Part shown: positions 11,090 through 20,751 of the stretch, piece by piece
How the letters are laid out: every line of letters starts with the position of its first letter
How positions within the stretch are numbered: position 1 is the first letter of the stretch
Source of the DNA: Acidobacteriota bacterium
GTDB taxonomy: Bacteria; Acidobacteriota; Blastocatellia; RBC074
NCBI GenBank assembly: GCA_018269055.1
Contig: JAFDVI010000020.1
Coordinates: forward strand, 496,001 to 560,000
Direction of reading: 5' to 3'
DNA length: 64,000 bases
Notes under the pieces: generated by a model
What the model was told of the DNA's origin: nothing
What the model saw: the letters and a program-made list of their open reading frames with translations, nothing else
Database searches by the model: none
Translations under genes and position numbers: made by a program

Positions 11090-12316
11090 TTAGGGCGCGA
11101 TGTAATTGGTCAACGACAGTTCGCCGTAACTGGTGTAAAGCTTGTCGTCATAATCTTTAAGGAAGACCTGGATCTTTTGCAGCAGCGTGGTCAATCGGTG
11201 GTTGGGTTGGCGTGCCGGATGAGGCCCGCGTCCGGCGATGGCGCGAATAAATAGGCTTTTATCCGTCAGCGGCAGTTTGCGAACATTTTCCGCGAAATCT
11301 CCAAACTCGCCTTGTTGAAATAAATACTGTTCGACGTTCGACAGGTAAAAGGCCGTCACCGTGAATCCATTCTTTTTCAAGTATTCTGCGATGGAAGCCA
11401 GTGCCTTTTTTCCTGCGAAATTGCCAACAACTGGGATGATCAGATTCTTGCGGTGCAGGTCGCGCACGAATTCGTAATCTTCGCGCACCGCCAGAAAATT
11501 GCCCTGCTTTCCGTTCAAATCTTCCCCGGCCAGGATTTCTTTCAGAGTGGGGAAGTATCCGCCCCAACTTCCGCCGCCATCCGTGCGGTAGGAAATAGAC
11601 AATCCTTCGTCGCAAAAACTTCTGTAAACATACTCCAAGGCTTTTTGGTCGCTTTCGGACAATGGGAATTTGAAATCGTCTTGAATCAGCTTTCGGATTT
11701 CAGCCAGATTGGCGGTGTAAGCTTTTTCGTCCGCCGTTGCAGCGCTGAAGTAATTCAGCAGTTCGTTGATCGAAGGATTCGCCGGCAATGTCTTTTCCTT
11801 GGCGTCTTTGGGTGGCAATGGACGGCTGAGCAATTTGGACAGAAACTGCGCCGGAGTGTCAGAAACCTGGAAAATGGCTTTGTACATCAGATGCTGGATG
11901 ATGGCCTGGCGTCGAATGTCTATCAGAAACGCGATACGCGGACGGACTTTGGCGATGTAAGTGAAATTCTGTTCCGGCCCAACGCCGATGTATGCGCCGC
12001 CGGTTGTGCCGACTTCGCGCATTTTGTTCACTACGTGCAAATAAGAAGTTTCGTTCGAGGTGAAATTATCGGAGCGAAAAGTGCCGCCCTCTTCTGAAAA
12101 TTCGTTGCTGAGGTGCGAAAACTCCGCCGCTGACAAACTGTCCGGGAATTTCTGATCCGTTGGTTTGCTTGGCGCTGCCGATTGGCCATACCCAACAGCG
12201 ACATTACTGAAGAGGGCAACAATCAGAATGAAGGACGCTGTCCACAATGACATCGGATGACGTTGGGTCATATGCCAGTGTTTGCCGAGCCGCACATCAA
12301 AATTTCGCAACCGCAT
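11090..12316 (-). CDS. Conserved hypothetical exported protein (LIC_10091-like)
   Basis: The 408-residue protein has an N-terminal hydrophobic segment around residues 24-43 (ASFILIVALFSNVAVGYG). Motifs include EGGTFRSDNFTSNETSYLHVV, GAYIGVGPEQNFTYIAKVRP, SYRTDGGGSWGGYFPTL and VGNFAGKKALASIAEYL. The pattern GGxYIGVGPEQNFTYIA resembles the LIC_10091-type family, whose structure recalls a methyltransferase fold; this match is from memory. ATG at 12316 has GGAGG 11 nt upstream; internal Met codons at 12271 or 12250 would still keep the export signal. It is followed at a distance by the carboxypeptidase-regulatory pair on the same strand. Function unknown. Confidence 0.6.
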   Translation of the reverse strand: MRLRNFDVRLGKHWHMTQRHPMSLWTASFILIVALFSNVAVGYGQSAAPSKPTDQKFPDSLSAAEFSHLSNEFSEEGGTFRSDNFTSNETSYLHVVNKMREVGTTGGAYIGVGPEQNFTYIAKVRPRIAFLIDIRRQAIIQHLMYKAIFQVSDTPAQFLSKLLSRPLPPKDAKEKTLPANPSINELLNYFSAATADEKAYTANLAEIRKLIQDDFKFPLSESDQKALEYVYRSFCDEGLSISYRTDGGGSWGGYFPTLKEILAGEDLNGKQGNFLAVREDYEFVRDLHRKNLIIPVVGNFAGKKALASIAEYLKKNGFTVTAFYLSNVEQYLFQQGEFGDFAENVRKLPLTDKSLFIRAIAGRGPHPARQPNHRLTTLLQKIQVFLKDYDDKLYTSYGELSLTNYIAP

Positions 12317-12763
12317 AATTCGTTTTACCTCCGGTTTGAATCAAGTGGTCTGAGGTTTATACCCGAAATCTACCAGCCTTCGCCAGATAGATTCGGAGCG
12401 AGCGCAGCAAAACAGCAAACCAATTACACCCAACGAACCTATTCTATTGCCCTGACGGCAAGAAAACAGGAAAACTCTAGCTCAAGAATCAGCATAAAAA
12501 AGAAGTTGAGGCCATTTGTGTGAGCAAAACGAAGCAGGCCACACCCAACCCTCCGCGTAGATTAGGTGCGGCCTTTCTTCCTAGCATTCGTTTGCGGAAA
12601 CCGCTCACGTGCTGGGAACTACAGAAATCCGTTGAGAAATTCAGATAAGTTTTTTCGGTATGTCAGATTTCTCTTTCCATAGCCCAAGACGTGAGGCTGT
12701 TGTTTCCAGTCACAGAAAATCACGCGTCCTGCTGCCGCTTCGAGGAGACTCTGTCTGTTGTAA
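12317..12763. other. Intergenic region without a recognised gene
   Basis: About 450 bp of AT-richer sequence separates the exported protein from the Gfo/Idh gene. The only structure seen is an imperfect hairpin, AGGCCACACC (12536) with GGTGCGGCCT (ending 12574), followed by TTCTT. It could be a weak terminator or a repeat remnant. No convincing coding sequence was found on either strand. Confidence 0.4.
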
Positions 12764-13795
12764 TTACTTTTTCGCGGAGATTCGTTGTGCTTGTTTTTGC
12801 GCTTTCAACGCCAATTCCGTCGCCAGAAAACAGTGCGCCTGCGTCATTGCGGTTTCCGTGCGGTTGAGAATGTCGTCAATCAACAATTCACCGTATTTCA
12901 GCGGCACGTTTTCGCAATCAATTCGCTGGACGCCTTTTTGATCCACCAGGAACAAATGATTCGCGCCGGGTTTTCCGGCGATGTCCACGTTTTTGCGGAC
13001 TTCGATATAGCCTTCGGTTCCAATCACGGTCAGTCGCGTATCGCCCCAAGTGGGCAATCCGTCGGGCGTGAACCAGTCGTTGCGAATGTACCCCATGCCG
13101 CCATCGCCGCGCAGCATCACGTCTCCGAAATCTTCCAGTTCCGGCCATTGCGGATGATTCATATTGCCAACTTGCGAGGCGACGATTTCGGCTTTAGTCG
13201 AGCCGGTGAAGTACAAAAACTGATCGAATTGATGCGAGCCGATGTCGCAAATGATCCCGCCGTATTTTTCACGCTGGAAAAACCACGCTGGTCGCGTTTG
13301 AGGATTCATCCGATGCGGCCCCAGACCGATGGTTTGAATGACTTTGCCGATGGCTCCGGCTTTGACCAGTTCGCCGGCTTTGATCGTCGCCTTATTTTCA
13401 AACCGTTCGCTGTACATGATCGAATAGATGCGATGCGTCTGTTCCTGCACGCGGCGCGCCAGCGCCAATTGTTCGAGCGTGATGATACCCGGTTTGTCCA
13501 CCATAAAGTCTTTGCCGTGCCGCATCGCCTCAATGCCCAGCGGGGCGCGATCCACAGGGATCGAAGCCGAGACGATCAACTGCACCGAGCGATCTTCCAA
13601 CACTTCTTTTTCACTGCGCGCAAGTTTTGCTTGTGGATAGCGTTTGGCAAATGCCGCGGCCAGATCGGATTCTTTGGCGTAGAAAGACACCAACTCGCCA
13701 CCGTTGCGCAGCACCGCATCGGTTTGTCCGTTGATGTGGCCGTGATTGATGCCAATGACTGAAAAACGAATTCGAGATTTGTTTTGAGTGGTCAT
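12764..13795 (-). CDS. Gfo/Idh/MocA-family oxidoreductase
   Basis: This NAD(P)-dependent sugar or cyclitol dehydrogenase-type enzyme has 343 residues, the usual length. The N-terminal Rossmann part reads RFSVIGINHGHI, and the family Lys appears in DFMVDKPGI (EKP-type motif). The C-terminal domain carries the catalytic-loop signature CDIGSHQFDQFLYFTG, whose His matches the family's catalytic His. PHRMNPQTRPAWFF lies between them. It starts 3 bp after the VWA gene stop, so the two are translationally coupled. The substrate cannot be assigned from sequence; the neighbouring GH95 fucosidase makes a carbohydrate substrate plausible. Confidence 0.85.
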   Translation of the reverse strand: MTTQNKSRIRFSVIGINHGHINGQTDAVLRNGGELVSFYAKESDLAAAFAKRYPQAKLARSEKEVLEDRSVQLIVSASIPVDRAPLGIEAMRHGKDFMVDKPGIITLEQLALARRVQEQTHRIYSIMYSERFENKATIKAGELVKAGAIGKVIQTIGLGPHRMNPQTRPAWFFQREKYGGIICDIGSHQFDQFLYFTGSTKAEIVASQVGNMNHPQWPELEDFGDVMLRGDGGMGYIRNDWFTPDGLPTWGDTRLTVIGTEGYIEVRKNVDIAGKPGANHLFLVDQKGVQRIDCENVPLKYGELLIDDILNRTETAMTQAHCFLATELALKAQKQAQRISAKK

Positions 13796-13798
13796 AAC

Positions 13799-15955
13799 TT
13801 ATCGTACAGTGAAATCCATCCATTGTTCCACTTGCCCGACCTTCTTTTTCGCCAACGCGTCGTTAACGATCACACGCAGCAGGTAATCGCCCGGCTGAAA
13901 ATTGGTCAGCAACATCTGTCCGACGAAATCGAATCGTTTCGAGCTTGCCTTTGCCGGAAGTTCGATGGCTTTCGGCGGCAATCGTTTCATCAACTTTCCG
14001 TCGCGGTAAATTTCCGCTTGCACGGTCAGTTGTGGCTGGCCGGTTTTTTTATCAATAGTCGCATTGTAAATTGCCGCGCCGTATTTCACCCAACCGTTGG
14101 AAGGAAAGATGCGGACGTAAGGCGTCGTTCGCAAATCCATCGAAGATTCTTTTTCACCATCGGCTTTCGGAACACTCAATACCAAACCGGACATGGCCAA
14201 ACGGCTTTTGCTCAAATCGGGAACATTGATGAACTGGCTGGCCGTACCGAGCTTGCCGCTGGCCGCATCGCGCAACACAGCGCGGAACTGATATGCGCCG
14301 GGCTTTTTAATCGGGAAATCGGCGCGATACGTCAGCCCTTCGGCCATCACTTGTTTGTATTGTGCGTCATCAAAGGACAACGCAACGTGTTTGGCATTCA
14401 AATCTATCGCGGCGCCTTTATCGTCAAAAGCAAATGCTGCTAAATCCAGGTTGATTGTTTTCTTGCCGTCGGTTGCGTCCTTGAAATTCAGCTTGGCGCT
14501 GTCAATGTAGAACAGTGTGCGAACCAGCGGGCCTTCTTTTTCAGAATTGAAGTAATAGGGCGTCATGCGCAAATTGAGTTCGCGCACGCCCAACGGCGAC
14601 AGCAGCGCGCCGAAAATTTGCTGGCCGCGTGTTTTTTCCACCTCGTGCGTTTCGTCGTCGCTGAAGCCGTAAAACCCTTGTCGCGCGCGGACACGCAACT
14701 CCGGGCGCTTCACGGTGACTTTGATCTTGTGTTGTTTGCGGTCGAACATTTGGTCTTCGGGATCAAAGCCGATCAGGTAATAACTTTGCTGGTCGTACAG
14801 CGCTTCCTGAATGCCGATGTTCAAATCGTTGTTGTTGAATGTGGCAAAGCCGCCAGTTTGTGCCGCCAGGGAAACCGGCCCTTCCAGCGCTTCCTGATTA
14901 TCCTGCATGGCCTTGGCGTAAGAATCGCCGGACGGACGCCCGCCGGTTTCTCCGCCCGGAACCAACGGCATCAGGCCTTTGGCGTCCATCGAATAAACCA
15001 CCACGCTGGAGCGGTTGGCCATTTCAACCAGTTGTTTCAATGCCTGTTGCACCATTTCGCTTTCGTTCACCGCGTCCGGATCGTTCAAATTGCTGCTGGG
15101 CGGATAAATGCGAAACCCGTCCGAAAGCAGGATCACGCTTTTACGTCCGGGCAAACCGCGCAATCCATTCACCACAAAGTTGATCGCGCCAAGCGTGCCG
15201 GTGGCAAATAACGTGTCGCGGAAATTGCCCATCGCGTCATCCATGGATTGCTGTTCGCTGGCATCCTGCTGGCCTTGATCAGTATCGTTCAAGCTGGCTT
15301 CGCTACCGAAATTCGGCACCATATCGCGGCTCAGCGGATTCCACACCAGTTTGTCAATCGCCGAATACAGAATTCGTTTGTCGCTGGTGAACTGTTCCAG
15401 CATCCCCAAACCACGTCCGGTGCGAATGATGGCGACCAGATCGCCCGGTTGCATTTGCCTGTCCAGGAACTGGCGCAACGTTTCTCGCACGCGTTCGGTG
15501 CTGGTAAAGGACAATCCCAAATCGTCCACGACGAATGCAATGGTGCGCCGCACATCGCGCGGTTCGATTTGTTTGGTCGGCATGTTCGGCGGAGTGGGCG
15601 GCGCATCTGATTTTTTCACGGGCGGAAGTTCGCGCTTCACGGGGGGCAAACTGACGTGTTTGAAATGTGTCAAATCCTGCTTCTTGCCATCCACAAACAG
15701 TTCGAAATCGTCTGCGGTCAGGTCTTCGACGTGGTTGCCTTTTTTGTCCGTGACGACGGCGTCCACCTGCACAAGCTGCGTGCTGATGCGAACCACTGCG
15801 TCCTGGTCCTGTTGTTGAGATTGTTGTGCAGATTTTTGACTTTGAGATTGTGCGGAGGTTTGTGTTTGTTGTTGCGCCAGTTGCGCGGGAGGCAGGCAGG
15901 TTACGGCAATTGCCAGAAGCGCCAAAAATGCAAAGGGACGTTTTGATTTCGACAT
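13799..15955 (-). CDS. Secreted VWFA-related (acidobacterial type) domain protein
   Basis: The 718-residue protein has a signal peptide ([20 protein letters not shown]), then a Gln/Ser-rich stretch. A VWFA-related domain follows: [19 protein letters not shown] near 55, [16 protein letters not shown] near 85, and [20 protein letters not shown] near 140. This is the arrangement of the VWFA-related domain that is abundant in Acidobacteria. The classical MIDAS DxSxS is replaced by DDLGLS, so metal binding is uncertain. The C-terminal half (about 450-718) is beta-rich and holds no motif I recognise. It is exported and probably binds a partner at the cell surface. It is the first gene of a coupled pair with the Gfo/Idh oxidoreductase. 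Confidence 0.8.
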   Translation of the reverse strand: MSKSKRPFAFLALLAIAVTCLPPAQLAQQQTQTSAQSQSQKSAQQSQQQDQDAVVRISTQLVQVDAVVTDKKGNHVEDLTADDFELFVDGKKQDLTHFKHVSLPPVKRELPPVKKSDAPPTPPNMPTKQIEPRDVRRTIAFVVDDLGLSFTSTERVRETLRQFLDRQMQPGDLVAIIRTGRGLGMLEQFTSDKRILYSAIDKLVWNPLSRDMVPNFGSEASLNDTDQGQQDASEQQSMDDAMGNFRDTLFATGTLGAINFVVNGLRGLPGRKSVILLSDGFRIYPPSSNLNDPDAVNESEMVQQALKQLVEMANRSSVVVYSMDAKGLMPLVPGGETGGRPSGDSYAKAMQDNQEALEGPVSLAAQTGGFATFNNNDLNIGIQEALYDQQSYYLIGFDPEDQMFDRKQHKIKVTVKRPELRVRARQGFYGFSDDETHEVEKTRGQQIFGALLSPLGVRELNLRMTPYYFNSEKEGPLVRTLFYIDSAKLNFKDATDGKKTINLDLAAFAFDDKGAAIDLNAKHVALSFDDAQYKQVMAEGLTYRADFPIKKPGAYQFRAVLRDAASGKLGTASQFINVPDLSKSRLAMSGLVLSVPKADGEKESSMDLRTTPYVRIFPSNGWVKYGAAIYNATIDKKTGQPQLTVQAEIYRDGKLMKRLPPKAIELPAKASSKRFDFVGQMLLTNFQPGDYLLRVIVNDALAKKKVGQVEQWMDFTVR

Positions 15956-16040
15956 TTTCCTTCTCCTTGTGTCTTCTTTGACGGTTTGGCGCTTCGGCTG
16001 GTCACCTTTTATCCATCGAACGAGCGTGACGATTCGGTTA

Positions 16041-18440
16041 TCAACTGAAACTGAATCGGTATTCTTTTCCTGCCAGAAGTTTCAACTTAACCCTGCCCAT
16101 TGAATCATTGTGAATCGCCAGCTTTCGCCCGGCTTCGGTGATGCCGGAAATCTGTTGTCCGCGCGGAGGCCGCAGCCGATGTTCGCCATTCACTTTCGGG
16201 GCTAAAACAGCTTCCACGGCTTTGCCCGCGCTCCACTTCAAATCAACGCCAATGGCACCGCGAGCGCGAATGCCCGTGATCGAACCTTCCGGCCAGGCTT
16301 TGGGCAATGCGGGCAAAAAATGAATTTCGCCCGCGTGGCTCTGCAACAGCATTTCAATCATTCCGGCGGTGCCGCCAAAATTTCCGTCAATTTGAAATGG
16401 CGGATGATTGTCCAAAAGGTTCCACAAAGTTGATTTCGCCAACAGCGCCGTGATGTTTTCGTGCGCCGTATCGCCTTCGCCCAATCGCGCCCAGAAATTG
16501 ATGATCCACGAGCGGCTCCAACCCGTATGGCCGCTTCCGGCTTTCAGACGGCGTTCCAGTGTTGTGCGCGCGGCTTTGGCAAGTTCCGGCGTGCCGTCCA
16601 GCGTAATTTGATTTCCCGGATGAAGCGCGAACAGTTGCGAAATATGGCGATGGCCAGGATCGGGTTCGTCGTAATCCTCCATCCATTCCATCAATTGCCC
16701 GTGTTTGCCGATTTGCGGTTTCGGCAATCGGTCACGCGCGGCGATGACCTGGTTGCAGAAATCTTTGTCAACGCCCAGCAGTTGGCTGGCGTCAATCACG
16801 CGGCCGAACAGCGCAAAGGCGATTTCCGAATCCATTGCCGGAGCCATGCACAATTTGCCAATTTCGCCGTTGGGCAATTGATACCGGTTTTCCGGCGAGA
16901 TCGAAGGGCCGGATATCAAATGGCCTTTGCCATCGTCCATCAGGTAATCCAGCAAAAACTCCGCCGCTTCTTTCATCACAGGGTATGCGCGCTGAGCCAA
17001 AAATTGCCGATCGCGCGTGAAATCGTAATGCTCCCAAAAGTGCAAACTCAGCCAAGCCGCGCCCATCGGCCAGATGCCGGAACCTACGCCGTCAATCGGC
17101 ACGGCGTGCCCCCAACCGTCCGTGTTGTGATGCAGGACGAAGCCGCGCGCGCCGTACATTTCACGCGCAACGCGGCGTCCGTCTTCGCGGGCTTTTTCAA
17201 CCAAATCGAACAGCGGCTGATGCAGTTCCGACAGGTTGGCTGTTTCCGAAGGCCAGTAATTCATTTCCGTGTTGATGTTGATGGTGAATTTGCTGTCCCA
17301 CGAAGGCGCGAGTTTGTCGTTCCAGATGCCTTGCAGATTTGCGGGCAAAGTTCCCGGACGACTGCTGGCCATTAGCAGATAGCGGCCAAATTGAAAGTAC
17401 AGCGTTTCAAGCTGGAGGTCGGTCGCACCCGCTTGCACACGTTTCAATCGTTCATCGGTCGGCAAATCCGGCGCAGGCGTTTTCAGGTCAAACTGGACGC
17501 GACGAAACAATCGCCGATGATCGGACACGTGGCTGGCCAGCAATCGCGCATACGGTTTTTTCGCCGCGAGCAGGTCGGCTTCGCATTTTGCTAAGGGATG
17601 TTTGTGCCGGTAATCCGTGGCGGCGGCAAAAAACAGCGTTGCTGAATTCGCTCCTTCAATGACGATCTCATTGCCTTTGATTTGGTTATGAGCGCCTTCC
17701 GCCAAAATTTGCAGCACGCCCGTAAACTTCGTGCCAACTTTCGGTTCGTCGGGATGATTTTTGTCGCGCGCGATGGCTTCGCCTTCCAGAATGACGCGAT
17801 TATTGATGGCGCGAACCTGCGCATCGGCTTCGCGCGTCAGCGTCGCCGCAAACGAAATCCTGCCGGGTTTATTGCAAGTCAACCGGATAACCATGACTTG
17901 ATCCACTGCCGAAACGAACACCTCGCGCGTGAATTTTGCTCCGCCAGCGGTGAAGCTGATGCGAGCAATGCCTGAATCCAGATTGAGTTCGCGGCGATAT
18001 TCGCTTTCAGCCTCAATCCCCGAAAAGCGCAACCACAAATCGCCCAGCGGTTGATACGGCGGCATGCGGCGTGGTTTGGCGATGATCGCTTTATCGGCCA
18101 GGACTTCGGCTTCGCGCAGTTTTCCAGCCAGCAGCAATCGGCGAACTTCCGGAATGGCGCGCGCGGCTTCGGGGTTGATGCGATTCATCTTTTTGCCCGC
18201 CCAGATGGAATCTTCGTTGAGCTGAATATGTTCTTCGCGCACACCGCCGAAAACCATTCCGCCCAATCGCCCATTGCCGATGGGCAGAGCTTCGTTCCAG
18301 TTACTGGCCGGTTGCCGATACCAAAGCAGGTGAGGGTTGGCAGGCGTTTGAGCGTCGGCAGTCGAGCCAGCGACAAGTGTCGCCGCTCCCGCGCCAATAA
18401 ATTTCATGGAATCGCGTCTGGAAATGTTGTTGTGTTTCAT
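16041..18440 (-). CDS. GH95-family alpha-L-fucosidase
   Basis: This glycoside hydrolase probably releases alpha-1,2-linked fucose, or alpha-L-galactose, from plant or host glycans. The 799-residue length fits the family. A twin-arginine type leader ([21 protein letters not shown]) directs export. The N-terminal domain has [26 protein letters not shown] in two parts, typical of GH95. The catalytic-domain landmarks are [13 protein letters not shown] near 390 (the Asn pair that activates water), [11 protein letters not shown] near 512 (acid region), and [17 protein letters not shown] near 680. It stands alone on the minus strand, 85 bp from the VWA gene. The exact linkage specificity is not readable. 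Confidence 0.9.
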   Translation of the reverse strand: MKHNNISRRDSMKFIGAGAATLVAGSTADAQTPANPHLLWYRQPASNWNEALPIGNGRLGGMVFGGVREEHIQLNEDSIWAGKKMNRINPEAARAIPEVRRLLLAGKLREAEVLADKAIIAKPRRMPPYQPLGDLWLRFSGIEAESEYRRELNLDSGIARISFTAGGAKFTREVFVSAVDQVMVIRLTCNKPGRISFAATLTREADAQVRAINNRVILEGEAIARDKNHPDEPKVGTKFTGVLQILAEGAHNQIKGNEIVIEGANSATLFFAAATDYRHKHPLAKCEADLLAAKKPYARLLASHVSDHRRLFRRVQFDLKTPAPDLPTDERLKRVQAGATDLQLETLYFQFGRYLLMASSRPGTLPANLQGIWNDKLAPSWDSKFTININTEMNYWPSETANLSELHQPLFDLVEKAREDGRRVAREMYGARGFVLHHNTDGWGHAVPIDGVGSGIWPMGAAWLSLHFWEHYDFTRDRQFLAQRAYPVMKEAAEFLLDYLMDDGKGHLISGPSISPENRYQLPNGEIGKLCMAPAMDSEIAFALFGRVIDASQLLGVDKDFCNQVIAARDRLPKPQIGKHGQLMEWMEDYDEPDPGHRHISQLFALHPGNQITLDGTPELAKAARTTLERRLKAGSGHTGWSRSWIINFWARLGEGDTAHENITALLAKSTLWNLLDNHPPFQIDGNFGGTAGMIEMLLQSHAGEIHFLPALPKAWPEGSITGIRARGAIGVDLKWSAGKAVEAVLAPKVNGEHRLRPPRGQQISGITEAGRKLAIHNDSMGRVKLKLLAGKEYRFSFS

Positions 18441-18467
18441 TGGGTGATGATCATTGGAACTGCGCCG

Positions 18468-19211
18468 TTACTTTTTCTTTTTAGCCGTGACGGCGGACTT
18501 CTTTTTGGCAGTTGGTTTTGCGGACTTGCGGCTTTTCGTCGAACGCGGTTTGGTTTGTTTGACTTCGCCTCTGCCATTTTCAGCGGGCGGAAAAGTCACG
18601 CGGTAATACACGTCCGCCAAACGCAGCCAGCATTTCAGCGAAGGAATGAACAGTCGGCTCTTCAACCCGTTGACCATGGTGAATTCCCATTGCGACGATT
18701 TTGGCGAAGGGCGATGGTAAAGCTCAAGCGTCGGTTCGTTCTGAGAAACCAGGACGTAATCCACCAGCGAAGGCAGATATTGTTGGTAGCGCAAAAACTT
18801 TTGCTTCCGGTCAAACCATTCCGTTCGGTTGGACAAAACTTCGATGATGACGGTTGGGTTGACCAGCACGTCTTGATACTCATCCAGATACTTTCGCTCT
18901 CCACAAACGACGACAAGGTCAGGATAAGAGTAAAGACCTTTCGTGTTGGAACGCCATTTGGGCAAAGGGCCGCTGCGAACTTTTGTGTCTTTTGTGTAAG
19001 TGTGGCAATCCTTGCCTTTCAAATGCATGGCAATTTCCGCTATTAGATTCACACTGATGTCGCCGTGTTTCGGACTTTCGCCCGCCATCGCGTAAATCAC
19101 CCCGTCCAGATATTCATGTCGCTCGTCGGCTTTGCGTTCGAGCGTCAGATATTCTGATTCGGTGTAATGCGGTGCGGTTTCGATTTCAGTTTTTCGTTGT
19201 GCAAGTGCCAT
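18468..19211 (-). CDS. Uma2-family PD-(D/E)XK nuclease-like protein with Lys-rich tail
   Basis: The 247-residue protein matches the Uma2/DUF820 family: TESEYLTLERKADERHEYLDG near 20, then SYPDLVVVCGE near 110 (the Asp) and NPTVIIEVLSNRTEWFDR near 135 (the Glu and following basic residues). These make up a PD-(D/E)XK active-site arrangement. The last 40 residues are an Arg/Lys/Ser-rich tail ending TAKKKK, beyond the normal family length of about 190; such tails often bind nucleic acid. Uma2 proteins are very common in Acidobacteria and cyanobacteria, and their biological role is unsettled. It sits alone, upstream of GH95. Confidence 0.85.
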   Translation of the reverse strand: MALAQRKTEIETAPHYTESEYLTLERKADERHEYLDGVIYAMAGESPKHGDISVNLIAEIAMHLKGKDCHTYTKDTKVRSGPLPKWRSNTKGLYSYPDLVVVCGERKYLDEYQDVLVNPTVIIEVLSNRTEWFDRKQKFLRYQQYLPSLVDYVLVSQNEPTLELYHRPSPKSSQWEFTMVNGLKSRLFIPSLKCWLRLADVYYRVTFPPAENGRGEVKQTKPRSTKSRKSAKPTAKKKSAVTAKKKK

Positions 19212-19286
19212 AACTGTTTTGTCCGGCGATCCAATTATATCTTCTGGCGTGGCCTATGGCTTTTAAGAGAAAGAATTTCCGAAGAA

Positions 19287-19481
19287 CGTCCCGGAGGGAC
19301 GGCGAGAAAATAGCCCCGGATGCAATCCGGGGAACCAGGCCAATACCCCCTCAAGCCCCGGCAGGGGCGATAGACAACTTGTCAGAAAAGCGATATCTGC
19401 CGCCCCTACTGGGGCTCGATTGCTTTGCCGACGATACCCAGGGTTTCACCCTGGGCTAATTTCTTTTCACCCCTTCGGGGT
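19287..19481. repeat. Six-hairpin intergenic repeat cluster
   Basis: Six short perfect hairpins occur in 195 bp: CGTCCC-GGA-GGGACG (19287-19301), CCCCGGAT-GCA-ATCCGGGG (19314-19332), GCCCC-GGCA-GGGGC (19355-19368), GCCCC-TACT-GGGGC (19402-19415), CCCAGGGT-TTC-ACCCTGGG (19437-19455) and ACCCC-TTC-GGGGT (19469-19481). Hairpins three and four are also inverted copies of each other with their flanks. No gene is credible here. Confidence 0.85.
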
Positions 19482-19568
19482 TCTGATCGGAAAATCATTT
19501 TCTTAACTTCAATAGTTTAACAATTCCTTGCCTGACAGTCGCTTCTGGCAGAAAAGCAAACCCTGTAG

Positions 19569-19700
19569 TTAGCGCAGCTCTCGTTCACGGAGCGATTCGC
19601 GCAGATCGGCCACCGCCTGATGGTTATGGGTGATTCCGTAAAGGTCCAGGATCAGATCGAAGGCCGTGACGAAATATCCGCGCTCGTTTCGCTCTTCCAC
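19569..19700 (-). CDS. Possible 43-residue ORF or C-terminal gene remnant
   Basis: Directly after the stop of the nuclease-like gene, in the same frame, a GTG-initiated frame reads VEERNERGYFVTAFDLILDL and continues to LRERELR. The composition (amphipathic, protein-like, no low complexity) looks coding. It could be a separate tiny gene, a readthrough extension, or the tail of an older gene whose front has been lost. No ribosome-binding site distinguishes these. The family is not recognised. Confidence 0.25.
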   Translation of the reverse strand: MEERNERGYFVTAFDLILDLYGITHNHQAVADLRESLRERELR

Positions 19701-19706
19701 TAGCTC

Positions 19707-20669
19707 TTATTTATCTTTCAAGATGCCAGTCTCGACCAAAGGTGACCTTGAGTATGACTGTATTGCAGCATCCAGTTCCCGAAGCTTTGTCCCCTCTAAG
19801 ATCTTGATGATCTTTCCGCCTTTTGAAAATCGCAGATAGAGTCGGGAAAGTCTTGAAGTCAGCCACTCTGGAAGCCACGGACCGGCGAACTTCATTAGAA
19901 GGGGTGTCAGAGATTCAACTTTCTTTGGTTTTTCGCTTCCCCAACGCTCGTCGTAAGGCCCTTGAAACAGGCCCCGCGGTAGGGGAATGTCAGCATAAGG
20001 ATTCTCGTACACTACCACCCTCAAAACAGTTTCGTTTATGTCGAAGCCTTCTGATTCTAGCTTCTGGATATAGTCCCAAGTGTCCACTGCTCCCTCTACG
20101 GCACTGAGTTTTTTCTGCCTGTGCTGTTTTCTTTCATCCAATAGTGGCGAGAGCTTTATTTGTCCGATCGGGAATTTTTCAAGAACGATGACCGAGCTGA
20201 ACTGGGTGCTACGCGGCTGCTTGTTCTTAAAGTCAATCATGTGCCCTGTCTGGAAACCACTGGGTTCACCGAAAAACTTATGCGTCAATTTGCCCTTATT
20301 GTTAGTGCCGTAGGTCAACGTCCCTAACATCGCACCTAGCACAAACTCTGGCTTTAAAAAGACTGGTGCAGCGCTACCGTTGTAGAGGACTACAGAACAG
20401 GAGTATTCCTTGTAATCGTTCAACTGAGACCTGGACTTTTTCAACTTCGAGTGAATGCGATTGTAAGGATCAAACGCACCGCTAGAGATGTCGTCGCCTT
20501 CACTAAACTCTTTCACTTCAAAAAATATTTCTGAACCTTCAAAGAATATTCGGTTATCAAGTTTCTTACTTTTCCCAGCCGGAATCTTCGGTTGAGATTC
20601 AAAGACATAGCCGCGTTCAGTCAGATACTGATCGAAAAGCAGTTCGGACTCAGTTCTTTCCTCCGGCAT
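19707..20669 (-). CDS. Hypothetical protein with PD-(D/E)XK nuclease-like N-terminus
   Basis: The 320-residue protein is not recognised as a named family. Its N-terminal 70 residues read ELLFDQYLTERGYVF, then KLDNRIFFEG, then SEIFFEVKEFSEGDD. An early Glu, an Asp and an ExK on a predicted strand match the order of PD-(D/E)XK nucleases (E-helix, D, ExK). The rest is mixed alpha/beta, with VVLYNGSAAPVFLKPEFVLGAM in the middle and a helical C-terminus; no membrane segment is present. Base composition is lower in GC than its neighbours, with more A-ending codons, which hints at transfer. A restriction or defence-type nuclease is an inference only. Confidence 0.5.
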   Translation of the reverse strand: MPEERTESELLFDQYLTERGYVFESQPKIPAGKSKKLDNRIFFEGSEIFFEVKEFSEGDDISSGAFDPYNRIHSKLKKSRSQLNDYKEYSCSVVLYNGSAAPVFLKPEFVLGAMLGTLTYGTNNKGKLTHKFFGEPSGFQTGHMIDFKNKQPRSTQFSSVIVLEKFPIGQIKLSPLLDERKQHRQKKLSAVEGAVDTWDYIQKLESEGFDINETVLRVVVYENPYADIPLPRGLFQGPYDERWGSEKPKKVESLTPLLMKFAGPWLPEWLTSRLSRLYLRFSKGGKIIKILEGTKLRELDAAIQSYSRSPLVETGILKDK

Positions 20670-20751
20670 AGTTTTCCTCTTTTAGCCCTATTTTTATTGC
20701 CGAGTCCGAAGGTTGCTCACACTCACCGTATCGCAATAGGTGAACGTTCCT

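Noticed and set aside
12660-12941. Plus-strand 93-residue frame overlapping the Gfo/Idh gene end
   Set aside because: Mostly antisense to a clear oxidoreductase; Cys/Arg-rich composition typical of shadow frames.
19256-19459. 67-residue plus-strand frame between Uma2 and the nuclease-like gene
   Set aside because: It is the translation of the hairpin cluster; its residues mirror the repeats and it has no ribosome-binding site.
19287-19481. CRISPR array
   Set aside because: The repeated structures are different hairpins, not a constant repeat with unique spacers, and no cas genes are present.
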